A stretch of DNA of 64,000 nt from contig NZ_JACBZJ010000001.1 in the NCBI RefSeq assembly GCF_013409305.1, positions 1,364,001 through 1,428,000 of the forward strand, read 5' to 3'. Positions within the stretch are counted from its first letter, which is position 1. Every line of letters starts with the position of its first letter. The position numbers and the translations under genes are program-made. Shown piece by piece: positions 1-7,821 of the stretch. The DNA comes from Cellulomonas soli (lineage in GTDB: Bacteria > Actinomycetota > Actinomycetes > Actinomycetales > Cellulomonadaceae). The notes under the pieces were generated by a model. It was not told the DNA's origin. It did no database searches and saw nothing but the letters and a program-made list of their open reading frames with translations.

Positions 1-294
1 CAGGTAGGCCGCACCGTGCTCGTCGAGCACCTCGACCGCGCGCGCGGCCAGCTCGGCGGGGAAGCGTTCGTCCCGCACGACCCGGCCCGCCAGCTCGACG
101 TACGCGCCGGCGCTGGCCACGTACCCGTCGAAGCCGGCGCCGACGATCGACGGCGGGAGCATCGCCACCGGCCGGCCCGTGCACAGGAGCACCCGGTGCC
201 CCCGGGCGCGTGCCGCACGGACGGCGGCCACGTGTCCCGGGGGCACGACCCCGCGGGCGGCGTACGTCCCGTCGACGTCCAGGAAGACGATCAT
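1..294 (-). CDS. HAD-superfamily (Cof-type) phosphatase, 3' end outside the window
   Basis: Only the first 98 codons are present because the gene runs off the left edge. The N-terminus carries the HAD motif I, DVDGT, at residues 6-10, followed by a helix and the segment HRVLLCTGRP (about 33-42), the motif II region typical of Cof/YbiV-type sugar-phosphate or flavin-phosphate phosphatases. The substrate cannot be read from this piece. The ATG (294-292) overlaps the TGA of the upstream LysR gene as ATGA, so the pair is probably translationally coupled and co-transcribed leftward. Linking the phosphatase to the regulator's pathway is inference from that coupling. Confidence 0.8.
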   Translation of the reverse strand, partial: MIVFLDVDGTYAARGVVPPGHVAAVRAARARGHRVLLCTGRPVAMLPPSIVGAGFDGYVASAGAYVELAGRVVRDERFPAELAARAVEVLDEHGAAYL

Positions 295-1199
295 CGGTCG
301 GCACCCGGACGGGCGGCGGACGCGAGCTCGGGCTCGGCGTCGAGCAGCTCGAGCAGCCGCGGGGCGAGGCTCGGCCCGCTGCCCGTGACCGCGGAGACCA
401 CCCACGACGGCACACCGTCCTGAGGGAGCCGGACGGTGACCAGCCCCGCGGCCTGCGGCTTGGCGGCCACGTGCTGCGGCACCAGCGCGACCCCCAGGCC
501 GCGTCCGACGAGGTCGAGCAGCGTGTGGATGTCGTTGACCGTGCAGCGCACCTGCCGGGTCACGCCGCGGGCCGCGCACACCGCGTCGTTGAGCGAGCGG
601 ACGCCCCAGCTGGGCTGGAAGTCGATGAAGTCGTGGCCCGCGAGCGCGGACCAGCCGGTGCGTGCGGCCCCGGCGAGCGGGTGCCCCGGGGGGCAGAGCA
701 GCACGACCTCGCGCCTCCCGAGCTCGGTGCGGCGCACGTGCGTCAGGTGCTCCTCGGTGGCCACGAAGGCGAGGTCCAGCTCTCCGGCCCGCACGGCGGC
801 GACGAGCTCGTGCGAGCCGACCTGGAGGAACGCGATGTCGACCAGCGGGTAGCGCCGACGGAAGCGTTCGAGCAGCGGAGGTACGTCGACCACGCCGAGG
901 CACTGCTCGGCGCCGATGCGCAGGGTGCCGCTGAGCTCGTGGCTGGCTCGCACGACGGCGTCGCGGCCGGCGGCGGCCTGGTCGAGCAGCCCGCGCGCGT
1001 GCGGCAGGAGCGCCCGCCCGGCCTCGGTGGCCTCGACCCGCCGCGTGGTCCGGGTGAACAGCCGGGTGCCGAGCTCGTCCTCGAGCGCACGGATCGCGGC
1101 GGAGAGCCCCGACTGGCTGACGCCGCAGATCGCCGCCGCGCGCGTGAACTGCTCCTCGTCGGCGAGCGCGACGACGTACTCCATCTGCCGCAGATCCAT
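291..1199 (-). CDS. LysR-family transcriptional regulator
   Basis: A 302-residue protein of normal LysR length. The N-terminal winged helix-turn-helix is clear: it opens MDLRQMEYVVALADEEQFT and continues to the recognition helix around residues 25-45. The remainder is a periplasmic-binding-protein-like effector domain. The open frame extends further upstream, but ATG 1199 gives the canonical LysR N-terminus directly at the first helix, so I place the start there. It is divergent from the aldo/keto reductase at 1303 with a 103-bp spacer, the usual arrangement for a LysR activator and its target. Effector unknown. Its stop overlaps the downstream phosphatase start. Confidence 0.9.
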   Translation of the reverse strand: MDLRQMEYVVALADEEQFTRAAAICGVSQSGLSAAIRALEDELGTRLFTRTTRRVEATEAGRALLPHARGLLDQAAAGRDAVVRASHELSGTLRIGAEQCLGVVDVPPLLERFRRRYPLVDIAFLQVGSHELVAAVRAGELDLAFVATEEHLTHVRRTELGRREVVLLCPPGHPLAGAARTGWSALAGHDFIDFQPSWGVRSLNDAVCAARGVTRQVRCTVNDIHTLLDLVGRGLGVALVPQHVAAKPQAAGLVTVRLPQDGVPSWVVSAVTGSGPSLAPRLLELLDAEPELASAARPGADR

Positions 1200-1234
1200 C
1201 GATCGACTCCGCTTCTGAAACGCATGAGTTCTAG

Positions 1235-1264
1235 TTGTTGGACTTGTGACAGGCAGCCTACCTA
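1235..1264 (+). promoter_or_regulatory. Candidate promoter in the LysR / aldo-keto reductase divergent spacer
   Basis: The spacer 1200-1302 is AT-richer than its flanks. A possible -35 TTGTTG (1235-1240) and -10 TACCTA (1259-1264) are 18 bp apart, and a Shine-Dalgarno GAGGTG (1292-1297) precedes the GTG at 1303. The match to consensus is weak. A LysR T-N11-A site may overlap it but I could not identify one with confidence. Confidence 0.3.
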
Positions 1265-1302
1265 GTGTCGGAGGCACCAACCCGACGACGTGAGGTGACA
1301 CC

Positions 1303-2163
1303 GTGCAGCAGCGCACCATCGGCCCGTACTCCGTGAGCGCCATCGGACTCGGCGGCATGCCGATGTCCATCGAGGGCCGCCCCGACCGGGACCGCGCCGT
1401 CGCCACCATCCACGCCGCGCTCGACGCCGGCGTGACCCTGATCGACACCGCCGACTCCTACCACCTGCACGCCGACGAGGTCGGGCACAACGAGGAGCTC
1501 ATCGCACAGGCCCTGCGCAGCTACGGCGGCAGCACCGACGGCGTGCTCGTCGCCACCAAGGGCGGTCACCTGCGGCCCGGCGACGGCAGCTGGACCCAGG
1601 ACGGCCGGCCCGAGCACGTCAAGCAGGCCGCCCGTGCTTCCGCCCGCCGGCTCGGCGTCGAGGCCATCGGCCTCTACCAGTTCCACCGCCCCGACCCCAC
1701 CGTCCCCTACGCGGACTCCGTCGGCGCGCTCGTCGAGCTCCTCGACGAGGGGGTCATCCAGCAGGCCGGCATCTCGAATGCGTCCGTCGCCCAGATCGAC
1801 GAGGCGCAGCAGGTGCTCGACGGTCGGCTCGTGTCCGTGCAGAACCAGTTCTCCCCCGCGTTCCGCAGCAGCCTCGACGAGCTGTGGCACTGCGCCGACC
1901 TCGGCCTGGCGTTCCTGCCGTGGTCCCCGCTCGGCGGCATCGCCCGCTCCGGCGAGCTCGGCACCCGGCACGGCGCGTTCCAGCAGGTCGCCGACGCGCA
2001 CGGGGTCAGCCCGCAGCAGGTCGCACTCGCCTGGGAGCTCGCGCTGGCGCCCGTCGTGATCCCGATCCCCGGCGCCTCGCGGCCCGCGAGCATCGTCGAC
2101 TCGACGCACGCGGTCGACCTGGTCCTCACCGACGACGAGGTCACGGCGCTCTCGCACGCGTGA
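1303..2163 (+). CDS. Aldo/keto reductase (AKR superfamily)
   Basis: 286 residues with a TIM-barrel AKR signature. The catalytic tetrad is visible: Asp48 and Tyr53 in DTADSY, Lys86 in VLVATKGG and His128 in LYQFHRPD. The N-terminus IGLGGMPMS is also typical. It should be a soluble NADPH-dependent carbonyl reductase; the substrate is unknown. GTG 1303 was chosen because GAGGTG lies just upstream and because the protein then starts at the usual AKR position. The gene is divergent from the LysR regulator and followed after 59 bp by a second AKR, so both are plausible LysR targets. Confidence 0.88.
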   Translation: MQQRTIGPYSVSAIGLGGMPMSIEGRPDRDRAVATIHAALDAGVTLIDTADSYHLHADEVGHNEELIAQALRSYGGSTDGVLVATKGGHLRPGDGSWTQDGRPEHVKQAARASARRLGVEAIGLYQFHRPDPTVPYADSVGALVELLDEGVIQQAGISNASVAQIDEAQQVLDGRLVSVQNQFSPAFRSSLDELWHCADLGLAFLPWSPLGGIARSGELGTRHGAFQQVADAHGVSPQQVALAWELALAPVVIPIPGASRPASIVDSTHAVDLVLTDDEVTALSHA

Positions 2164-2222
2164 CCTCTACCCCGCCCCACCGACCGCCCCGACCGCCCCG
2201 ACCCCCGATCAGAAGACCACCG

Positions 2223-3158
2223 ATGAAGACCTTCACCCTGCCCGGCACCGACATCGTCGCGCCCAACGTCGTCCTCGGGCTCATGCGCATCGCCGAGAAG
2301 ACCGACGACGAGATCCGCACGCTCGTGCAGACCGGCCTCGACGCCGGCATCACCTTCGTCGACCACGCCGACATCTACGGGCGCGAGCTGCACGAGTGCG
2401 AGTCCCGGTTCGCCGAGGCCCTCGACCTCACCCCGTCGCAGCGCGACGCGCTCACCATCCAGACCAAGTGCGGGATCGTGCGCGAGGGGCCGTACTTCGA
2501 CTTCTCCTACGAGCACATCCTCGAGTCGGTCGACGGCTCGCTCGCGGCACTGCGCACCGACCGCATCGACGTGCTCCTGCTGCACCGCCCCGACGCGCTC
2601 GTCGAGCCCGACGAGGTCGCCCGCGCGTTCGACGAGCTCGAGGCTGCCGGCAAGGTCCGCGCGTTCGGCGTCTCCAACCACACGCCCGGCCAGATCGAGC
2701 TGCTGCGCCGCTCCGTCCGTCAGCCGATCGTCGCCAACCAGCTGCAGCTGTCGGTCACGCACGCGCCGATCGTGACGCAGGGCGTGTCCGCCAACATGGT
2801 CGGCGAGGACCAGTCGGTCACGCGCGACGGTGGCGGCATCCTCGACTACTGCCGCCTGCACGACATCACCGTGCAGGCATGGTCGCCGTTCCAGGCCGGG
2901 TTCTTCACCGGCACGTTCCTGGGCAACCCGGAGTACGCCGAGCTGAACCGCGTGATCGACGAGCTCGCCGCCCGCTACGACGTGCCGGCCATCGCGATCG
3001 CCACCGCGTGGATCACCCGCCACCCGGCCCGGATGCAGGTCGTGCTCGGCACCACGTCCCCCGAGCGGGTTGCCGGTGCCGCGCAAGGCTCCGACCTGCC
3101 GCTGACGCGGGCGGAGTGGTACGCGCTGTTCCGCGCGGCGGGGCACCTCGTGCCCTGA
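2223..3158 (+). CDS. Aldo/keto reductase, second copy
   Basis: 311 residues. The AKR tetrad is present as Asp47 and Tyr52 (VDHADIYG), Lys82 (IQTKCG) and His121 (LLLHRPD). It resembles YdhF-type oxidoreductases, with VVLGLMRI near residue 17 and a C-terminal cofactor loop VVLGTTSPERV. It is clearly a different AKR subfamily from the upstream neighbour, so the pair is not a recent duplication. The 59-bp gap and shared orientation suggest one transcript with the gene at 1303. The ATG at 2223 follows a C/G-rich leader with no strong Shine-Dalgarno, which fits a read-through second cistron. Confidence 0.88.
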   Translation: MKTFTLPGTDIVAPNVVLGLMRIAEKTDDEIRTLVQTGLDAGITFVDHADIYGRELHECESRFAEALDLTPSQRDALTIQTKCGIVREGPYFDFSYEHILESVDGSLAALRTDRIDVLLLHRPDALVEPDEVARAFDELEAAGKVRAFGVSNHTPGQIELLRRSVRQPIVANQLQLSVTHAPIVTQGVSANMVGEDQSVTRDGGGILDYCRLHDITVQAWSPFQAGFFTGTFLGNPEYAELNRVIDELAARYDVPAIAIATAWITRHPARMQVVLGTTSPERVAGAAQGSDLPLTRAEWYALFRAAGHLVP

Positions 3159-3233
3159 CCGACGGCTGCTGTGGCCCCGGACGGCGGGCGGGCCGACCAG
3201 CACCCGGTCCCCCGCTCGGCGGGCTGTCGCGGG

Positions 3234-3280
3234 TGTCGGCATACGCTGACAGACGACCCCATGTCTGCGTGCGCTGACAT
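3234..3280. promoter_or_regulatory. Two tandem palindromic operator-like sites in a convergent spacer
   Basis: Two related imperfect palindromes of form TGTC-N-GC...GC-N-GACA lie 28 bp centre to centre. One is at 3234-3251 (TGTCGGCATACGCTGACA), the other at 3261-3280 (ATGTCTGCGTGCGCTGACAT, 16 of 20 positions self-complementary). They look like dimeric repressor sites of TetR/GntR type. Both neighbouring genes end here (stops at 3158 and 3365), so no annotated gene is controlled. Downstream lie GGTGAGGAC and an ATG at 3306 followed by only five more codons before TGA. See findings. Confidence 0.5.
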
Positions 3281-3364
3281 TCGTGCTCTCGGTGAGGACA
3301 CGACCATGGTCCACGCGGGTCTCTGAACCGGGCGCCTCGCCTGCCCCGCCCCAACCGCGGGCGG

Positions 3365-4216
3365 TCAGAAGCCGAGCGCGATGAGGATCGGGACGACCAC
3401 GAGCATGTACGCGGCGAGCACCGCGAACGTGGTCGACACCGGGTACGCGTGCACGAACGAGAATGCCTCGGGCCACCGGCGGCGTGCGTCCTTGACGCGG
3501 CCCGCGAGGAACGAGGCCTGCACCACCGGGACCCCGAGGCCGTCCCACATCTGCCGGAGGCGCCGGTCCGACCTGCTCCCGACGGCGCGCAGCCGCACGG
3601 CGCCGGCGTGGTCGATGACGAGCGCGTACGGGATGAGGACCGTGGAGCTCCTCGAGCTGTACTCGAGGTCCATGAGCACGATCTGCCGGATCTCCGCCAC
3701 GGCCAGCCGCCCCTCGACCCGGCGCCGAGCACGCCAACGCACCTCGTCCGCGGTCACGACCACGTTCTTCGCGGACGCGCGCGGTGCCTCTGGCGGCCTC
3801 ACGAGCGGCCGGGGCTCGGTCGGGCGCTCGCCGATCGTCAGCATCTCGAGCACCTGCCCCACGAGTCGCCACCCGGTCGGCCTCCCCGGGTCCATGGCGC
3901 GCTCGGGGGTGCGATCCAGCGACGGCCCGTCGAGGGCGGGCGTCGGGATCGGTCGACTCGCCAGGCTGGGACGCAGCTCGGCCAGGAACGCGTCGACCTC
4001 GTCGATGGCGTAGCCCTCGAGCCACGACGTCTGCCGGAACGTCACACCGTCGAGCTCCTCGACGGAGACGTCGCGACGCACCGGCTCCCTCGTGCCGGCC
4101 TCGCGCAGCGTCTGCACGACCCGGTCGAGGAACTCGTCGACCTCGCCCTGGTCGTACCCGGGGCGGAACTTCGTCGTCGAGAACCGCGCGAGCAGGACGT
4201 CGTCAGCGGAGAGCAC
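3365..4216 (-). CDS. DivIVA-domain protein with C-terminal membrane segment
   Basis: 283 residues from GTG 4216. The first 40 residues form a DivIVA-type N-terminal domain (LSADDVLLARFSTTKF, then GYDQGEVDEFLDRV). A second, weaker copy follows near residues 55-80 (SWLEGYAIDEVDAFLAEL). The C-terminal half is globular and ends in a hydrophobic stretch, AVLAAYMLVVVPILIALGF, likely one membrane anchor. DivIVA domains bind curved membrane at poles and septa, so a role in cell-envelope positioning is plausible; the exact job is unknown. The frame stays open upstream to 4318, but GTG 4216 starts exactly at the conserved domain. No strong Shine-Dalgarno is visible. Divergent from the sigma factor gene. 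Confidence 0.7.
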   Translation of the reverse strand: MLSADDVLLARFSTTKFRPGYDQGEVDEFLDRVVQTLREAGTREPVRRDVSVEELDGVTFRQTSWLEGYAIDEVDAFLAELRPSLASRPIPTPALDGPSLDRTPERAMDPGRPTGWRLVGQVLEMLTIGERPTEPRPLVRPPEAPRASAKNVVVTADEVRWRARRRVEGRLAVAEIRQIVLMDLEYSSRSSTVLIPYALVIDHAGAVRLRAVGSRSDRRLRQMWDGLGVPVVQASFLAGRVKDARRRWPEAFSFVHAYPVSTTFAVLAAYMLVVVPILIALGF

Positions 4217-4264
4217 GGGCCCATGGTGCCGCGTCGTCGACCCGTCCTGCGCCGCCACGCGGCG

Positions 4265-4291
4265 TGCAACGTTTCGGCGGTGCTTCCCGTC
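4265..4291 (+). promoter_or_regulatory. Candidate ECF-type promoter of the sigma factor gene
   Basis: TGCAAC at 4265-4270 and CGTC at 4288-4291 are separated by 17 bp. An AAC-containing -35 with a CGTC -10 is the classic ECF sigma promoter pattern. It sits about 45 bp upstream of the sigma start, so autoregulation is likely. Inferred from pattern only. Confidence 0.5.
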
Positions 4292-4334
4292 CTTGGGGGT
4301 GGAAGGTGAACGCATCAACGGCGAAGGGGGCCCC

Positions 4335-4883
4335 GTGGACGGGCAGCGTCAGCGCAGCGACGATGTCATGGCGGTCCTGGCGAGTGAGCGCGGCGCGGCG
4401 CTGACCGCCTACGCGTACCTGCTCACCGGCGACCTGCGGGACGCCGAGGACCTCGTGCAGGACGCTTTGGTCAAGACGTTCGTCCGCGGGCGGAGCCTTG
4501 AGATCTCGTCGGTCGAGGGATACGTGCGGACGGCGATTCTGACGACCTGGATCGACACGTACCGCCGGCGCCGGCAGTGGCTGCGGGTGCGGCACCTGAT
4601 GGTCCGCGGTGAGCGCCAGGAGGGACCGGCCGACGAGGTGGGTGCGCGCAACGACGTGCGCGCAGCGCTCCACCTGCTGGCACCCCAGCAGCGCGCGTGC
4701 GTGGTGCTGCGCTACTACGACGACCTCACGGTCGCAGAGATCGCGGACCGGATGGGGCTCGCCGACGGGACGGTCAAGCGGTACCTGAGCCTGGCCGTCG
4801 GGCGGCTCGAGACCCTGCTCGGACCGCTCGCCCCACCACTCGCCGACAGGACCGTCCTCGTGAACGGGGGAGACGAGCGATGA
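4335..4883 (+). CDS. ECF-type (SigE-family) RNA polymerase sigma factor
   Basis: 182 residues, the normal size for a two-domain ECF sigma. Region 2 is recognisable at about residues 22-85 (AYLLTGDLRDAEDLVQDALV, then VEGYVRTAILTTWIDTYRRR). Region 4 follows at about 115-165 (LAPQQRACVVLRYYDDLTV, then the helix-turn-helix IADRMGLADGTVKRYLS). I chose GTG 4335 because AAGGGGG (4323-4329) is well spaced from it; an internal ATG at 4368 is an alternative. The TGA overlaps the ATG of the next gene, a membrane protein likely to act as its anti-sigma factor. Confidence 0.9.
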   Translation: MDGQRQRSDDVMAVLASERGAALTAYAYLLTGDLRDAEDLVQDALVKTFVRGRSLEISSVEGYVRTAILTTWIDTYRRRRQWLRVRHLMVRGERQEGPADEVGARNDVRAALHLLAPQQRACVVLRYYDDLTVAEIADRMGLADGTVKRYLSLAVGRLETLLGPLAPPLADRTVLVNGGDER

Positions 4884-6091
4884 GCATGGACCTCGGCAAG
4901 GAGCTGCGGGACCTCGCGGCGGACGCGGCTGCCGCCGCTCGACCAGTCGACGTGGACCGCACGCGCTCAAGGATGCACCGGCGTCGGACCCAGGTGGTCG
5001 TCGCCCGTTCCGTCGGCAGCCTGGTGGCGGTCGGCGCGCTCGTGACGGGAGTGGTGCTGATGGACCGTCGCGCCCCGGCCGAGGTGCCACCCGTCGCGCC
5101 CGTCGCCTCGCCCACCCCGACGACCAGCTTCACGTCCGGCGGCGAGCTCTGCGGCACGCCCTACGCGCTGCACGAGACCGACGCCCGAGGCGTCGAGGTC
5201 CGGGGCGCGGTCGTCGTCGGCACGCTGCAGCGGGAGACCGCCGCGTTCGAGACGGGTACGGGTTCCCGCGACACGCTGTCCGTCGACGTGGGCACGACCG
5301 CGGACGTGCCCACAGGCCCCTCGGACGGCCTCGACCCCTCCGGGGTCACGACGGTGCTCGTCGACCCCGACGGCACGGTGGCCTTCTGGAACGATCCCGC
5401 CCGCCTGCTGCAGGTCACGGCCACGGACGGGAGCGGGGGCATCGCGCCTGACGGGCTCTACGACGCGGTGGACTGCCGGACCGGAAGCCCCCTGACGGGC
5501 ACGTACCGCACCTACGCCACGACGACCACGGACGGCACGGACGGCGAGACGGTCGAGCTCGCGCCGGTGAGCTTCGAGCTGGGAGGCGGCACGCTGGCCG
5601 GCCAGTGGCCCGACCGGGTGCCCGCGTGCGGCCGGCCCGCGCCGGCCGATCTGCTCGCCGGGCGCTCGGACGCCGACCTCGACGTCACGCTCGACCCGTC
5701 CGTCGACCTGGACGAGCTCCAGGGTGGCGTGCACGCGGACGCGACCCTGACGGCGACCGGCACCGGGCGCCTGATGGGACGCGTGCCGCAGACCCTGCAC
5801 GCCCTGCTCGTCGACGCCGACGGCACCGTCGTGAGCCAGCTGTATGACCCGACCCGGGAGGAGTTCGACTCGGGCGCGACCTTCGACGTCGGCCCGGGCG
5901 AGTCGTTCCCCGGCGAGGTCTACCAGTGGTTCGCCTCCTGCACCGCCGCCGCCGGCTACGGGGACGTCCGTCCCGGCACCTACGACCTGTACGTCTACGC
6001 GGTGATGCTCGCCTCCGCCGGCCCGGACCTCTCCCCGGCGCCCACGCTCGCGGTGGGCGGACCGTTCGCGGTCACGATCCGAGGCAGCTGA
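4880..6091 (+). CDS. Single-pass membrane protein, probable anti-sigma partner
   Basis: 403 residues. A short basic cytoplasmic N-terminus of about 40 residues (LGKELRDLAADAAAA, then RTRSRMHRRR) is followed by one membrane helix near 42-60 (VGSLVAVGALVTGVVLM). A long extracytoplasmic domain rich in Gly, Thr and Asp makes up the rest. No zinc-binding HxxxCxxC motif is present, so this is not a ZAS-type anti-sigma. The ATGA overlap with the sigma gene and the topology are the reasons for proposing control of that sigma. The extracytoplasmic domain contains two internally similar blocks (around the cysteines in LCGTPYAL and ACGRPAPA). The anti-sigma role is inference. Confidence 0.6.
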   Translation: MSMDLGKELRDLAADAAAAARPVDVDRTRSRMHRRRTQVVVARSVGSLVAVGALVTGVVLMDRRAPAEVPPVAPVASPTPTTSFTSGGELCGTPYALHETDARGVEVRGAVVVGTLQRETAAFETGTGSRDTLSVDVGTTADVPTGPSDGLDPSGVTTVLVDPDGTVAFWNDPARLLQVTATDGSGGIAPDGLYDAVDCRTGSPLTGTYRTYATTTTDGTDGETVELAPVSFELGGGTLAGQWPDRVPACGRPAPADLLAGRSDADLDVTLDPSVDLDELQGGVHADATLTATGTGRLMGRVPQTLHALLVDADGTVVSQLYDPTREEFDSGATFDVGPGESFPGEVYQWFASCTAAAGYGDVRPGTYDLYVYAVMLASAGPDLSPAPTLAVGGPFAVTIRGS

Positions 6092-6120
6092 GAAGCAGCT
6101 GAGGGGCGGGACCAACCGGC

Positions 6121-6238
6121 GAGGCTCGCCGTGCTCGTCGACGGGCGACTCCCCGAGCAGGCCGGTCTCGATCTCGACGTCCTCAAGCTCGGCGCCGGGC
6201 GCCGGGTGCCGGGTCGGGCGCGGCGCCGCCTCTGCCTG
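6121..6238 (-). pseudogene. Decayed fragment of a siderophore-interacting protein gene
   Basis: Positions 6121-6190 align without gaps to 7971-8040 inside the intact siderophore-interacting protein gene, in the same orientation, with 64 of 70 bases identical by hand count. In the matching minus-strand frame the fragment reads ELEDVEIETGLLGESPVDEH, against ELEDVDIETGLLWETPVDEH in the intact protein, and resemblance continues a few residues upstream (HPAPG versus APAPE). No start codon or complete frame exists. The fragment lies between the membrane protein stop (6091) and hipA. Confidence 0.75.
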
Positions 6239-6239
6239 C

Positions 6240-7466
6240 TCAGGCGAGAGTCTTCAGCGCGTCGACCGCTCGAGCGTCGATCAGCGCAGCAACCGGATCG
6301 ACGTCGATGCCCAGGGCTGCGCATCCCGGCAGGACGTCGCGGACCTGCGTGGCCACCGCGGCGATGGTCTCGGTGACCTGCACCGTGCTCAGGCGCCAGG
6401 TGCTCGCCTCGGCGGCCAGGTGCGTGGCCGTGAGGTGGCGCAGGCGTCCTTGCCCGGCCAGGTTGTGCCCGAAGTGCTGCAGGACGCTGTTCAGCAGGTA
6501 CAGGGGGGCGGCGTCGTAGAGCGGGGCCATCGAGTAGGTGGCGGTGTCGCTGATGGTCAGGGAGTAGTTCTTCGAGTGGGCGTCACCGTTGCCGATCAGC
6601 AGGTTGAACGCCACCTGGCTCAGCAGGTCGCGGGCGAACGCCGTGGGGGAGATCGCCTCTGCGCCGGCCGCAAGGGCGACGGTGGCGAGGCGGTGCTCGT
6701 CGACGCTCGTCTCGTACTTGTCGCGGGTGGCGATCGCGAGCGCCTGCGTGAGGTCCTCCTGGTGGGTGCGCCGACCCTCGTGCCGGTCGAAGCGCTCCAC
6801 GACGAGGGCGAGGCGTCCGTCGAAGTCCGTCAGCTCGGCGTGGGCGGCAGGCAGACCGGCCGTTCGAGCCAGGCGCAGGGTCCACTCCTCCCATCGGATC
6901 AGGTCGGGCACGGCGACGTCGGTGGTGGGTTCGGGCTTGATGATGTGCGTCGAGATCGCTCCGTCGGCCGGCCACGCCCAGCCGGTGTCGGTGCGCGCCA
7001 GGAGCACCTTGGCCTGGACGCCGCCCAGGGAAGCGCTGACGACCTGCCCCGGCGGTGGGTCCAGGGTCGGCAGCTGGGCCACGATCCGACGCGCCTCGTC
7101 GTCGCTGAGGGCGATCAGGTGGCCGGGCGCGGGCGGCTCTGCCTCGGCCGTGAACTGGATGGCGCCGGCGCACTCTCGTCCCAGGTGGGCGAGCAGACCG
7201 AAGGTGTGCCCGGGTCGCAGGTGGTGCTCGCGCTCGAGGGCGCCTCGTACGGCGCCCTCCGGCAGGAGGTTGTCCATGAACCGCTCGAGCCGGTCGCCCT
7301 GGACGCGCTTGTCCGTCAGGGGAAGCGACAACGACAGGGGTCGCGCGCCGAGGCCGTAGGTGTCGAGGGCCTCCGCGGCGTACCGCAGGCGCAGGTGACC
7401 GTTGCGGAGCTCGTCGAGCTGACCCAGCAGCTGCCCTCGGAGCCAGACGTGCAGAGTCCCGGTCAC
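6240..7466 (-). CDS. hipA: HipA-family serine/threonine kinase toxin
   Basis: 408 residues, close to Escherichia coli HipA. The kinase landmarks are all visible: SLGGVQAKV (146-154), Lys177 in HIIKP, VVERFDR (222-228), the catalytic loop NGDAHSKN (293-300) and the metal-binding YDAAPL (317-322). The N-terminal HipA domain spans about 1-105. Family members phosphorylate glutamyl-tRNA synthetase or related targets and halt growth; the target here is unknown. GTG 7466 overlaps the hipB stop as GTGA, so the two are coupled. No key residue appears lost, so the toxin is probably active. Confidence 0.9.
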   Translation of the reverse strand: MTGTLHVWLRGQLLGQLDELRNGHLRLRYAAEALDTYGLGARPLSLSLPLTDKRVQGDRLERFMDNLLPEGAVRGALEREHHLRPGHTFGLLAHLGRECAGAIQFTAEAEPPAPGHLIALSDDEARRIVAQLPTLDPPPGQVVSASLGGVQAKVLLARTDTGWAWPADGAISTHIIKPEPTTDVAVPDLIRWEEWTLRLARTAGLPAAHAELTDFDGRLALVVERFDRHEGRRTHQEDLTQALAIATRDKYETSVDEHRLATVALAAGAEAISPTAFARDLLSQVAFNLLIGNGDAHSKNYSLTISDTATYSMAPLYDAAPLYLLNSVLQHFGHNLAGQGRLRHLTATHLAAEASTWRLSTVQVTETIAAVATQVRDVLPGCAALGIDVDPVAALIDARAVDALKTLA

Positions 7467-7741
7467 TGAGGACTCACCGTGAGGCGGGCGCCGCGGGGAA
7501 TGAGGACGAGCTCGTACCCGCAGGCGGTGAGTGCGTCGAGCAGGGTGTCGGTGGCGACGGGCATGCCGCGTTCCATCCGGGAGATGGTCGGGCGCGATGA
7601 CGTGATGTCGAGGGCGAGCTCGGTCTGGGTCTTGCCGGCGTCCGTCCGCATGGCCTGGACGGCCTCGGCCAGGGCCGTGATGCTGCGGGCGCGGTAGAAC
7701 GGGCGGCGCGTCGGTTCTGAGTCATCGACCGTCTCAACCAT
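7463..7741 (-). CDS. hipB: HipB-type antitoxin, XRE/Cro helix-turn-helix protein
   Basis: 92 residues. A helix-turn-helix lies at about residues 26-62 (AEAVQAMRTDAGKTQTELAL, then SSRPTISRMERG), followed by a short C-terminal tail ending in RGARLTVSPQ. It should neutralise HipA and repress the operon from the palindromes immediately upstream. ATG 7741 is the only start that includes the complete helix-turn-helix with a sensible leader. Its stop overlaps the HipA start by 4 bases, the standard order antitoxin then toxin. Confidence 0.88.
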   Translation of the reverse strand: MVETVDDSEPTRRPFYRARSITALAEAVQAMRTDAGKTQTELALDITSSRPTISRMERGMPVATDTLLDALTACGYELVLIPRGARLTVSPQ

Positions 7742-7743
7742 CG

Positions 7744-7800
7744 GTGAATCATATCAGATTCATGGCGCTCCGCAGCCCGCATGACTCGAATGTGATTCAC
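7744..7800. promoter_or_regulatory. HipB operator region with repeated TGAATC half-sites
   Basis: Directly upstream of hipB there is a perfect 6-bp-arm palindrome TGAATC-N6-GATTCA (7745-7762). GTGAATCA (7744-7751) is also repeated inverted as TGATTCAC (7793-7800), and GAAT-GTG-ATTC (7788-7798) is a smaller palindrome. Three or four related half-sites around an AT-rich core fit cooperative autorepression by HipB. The assignment is positional inference. Confidence 0.6.
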
Positions 7801-7821
7801 AGACCGATGGTGTGGCCGGCG

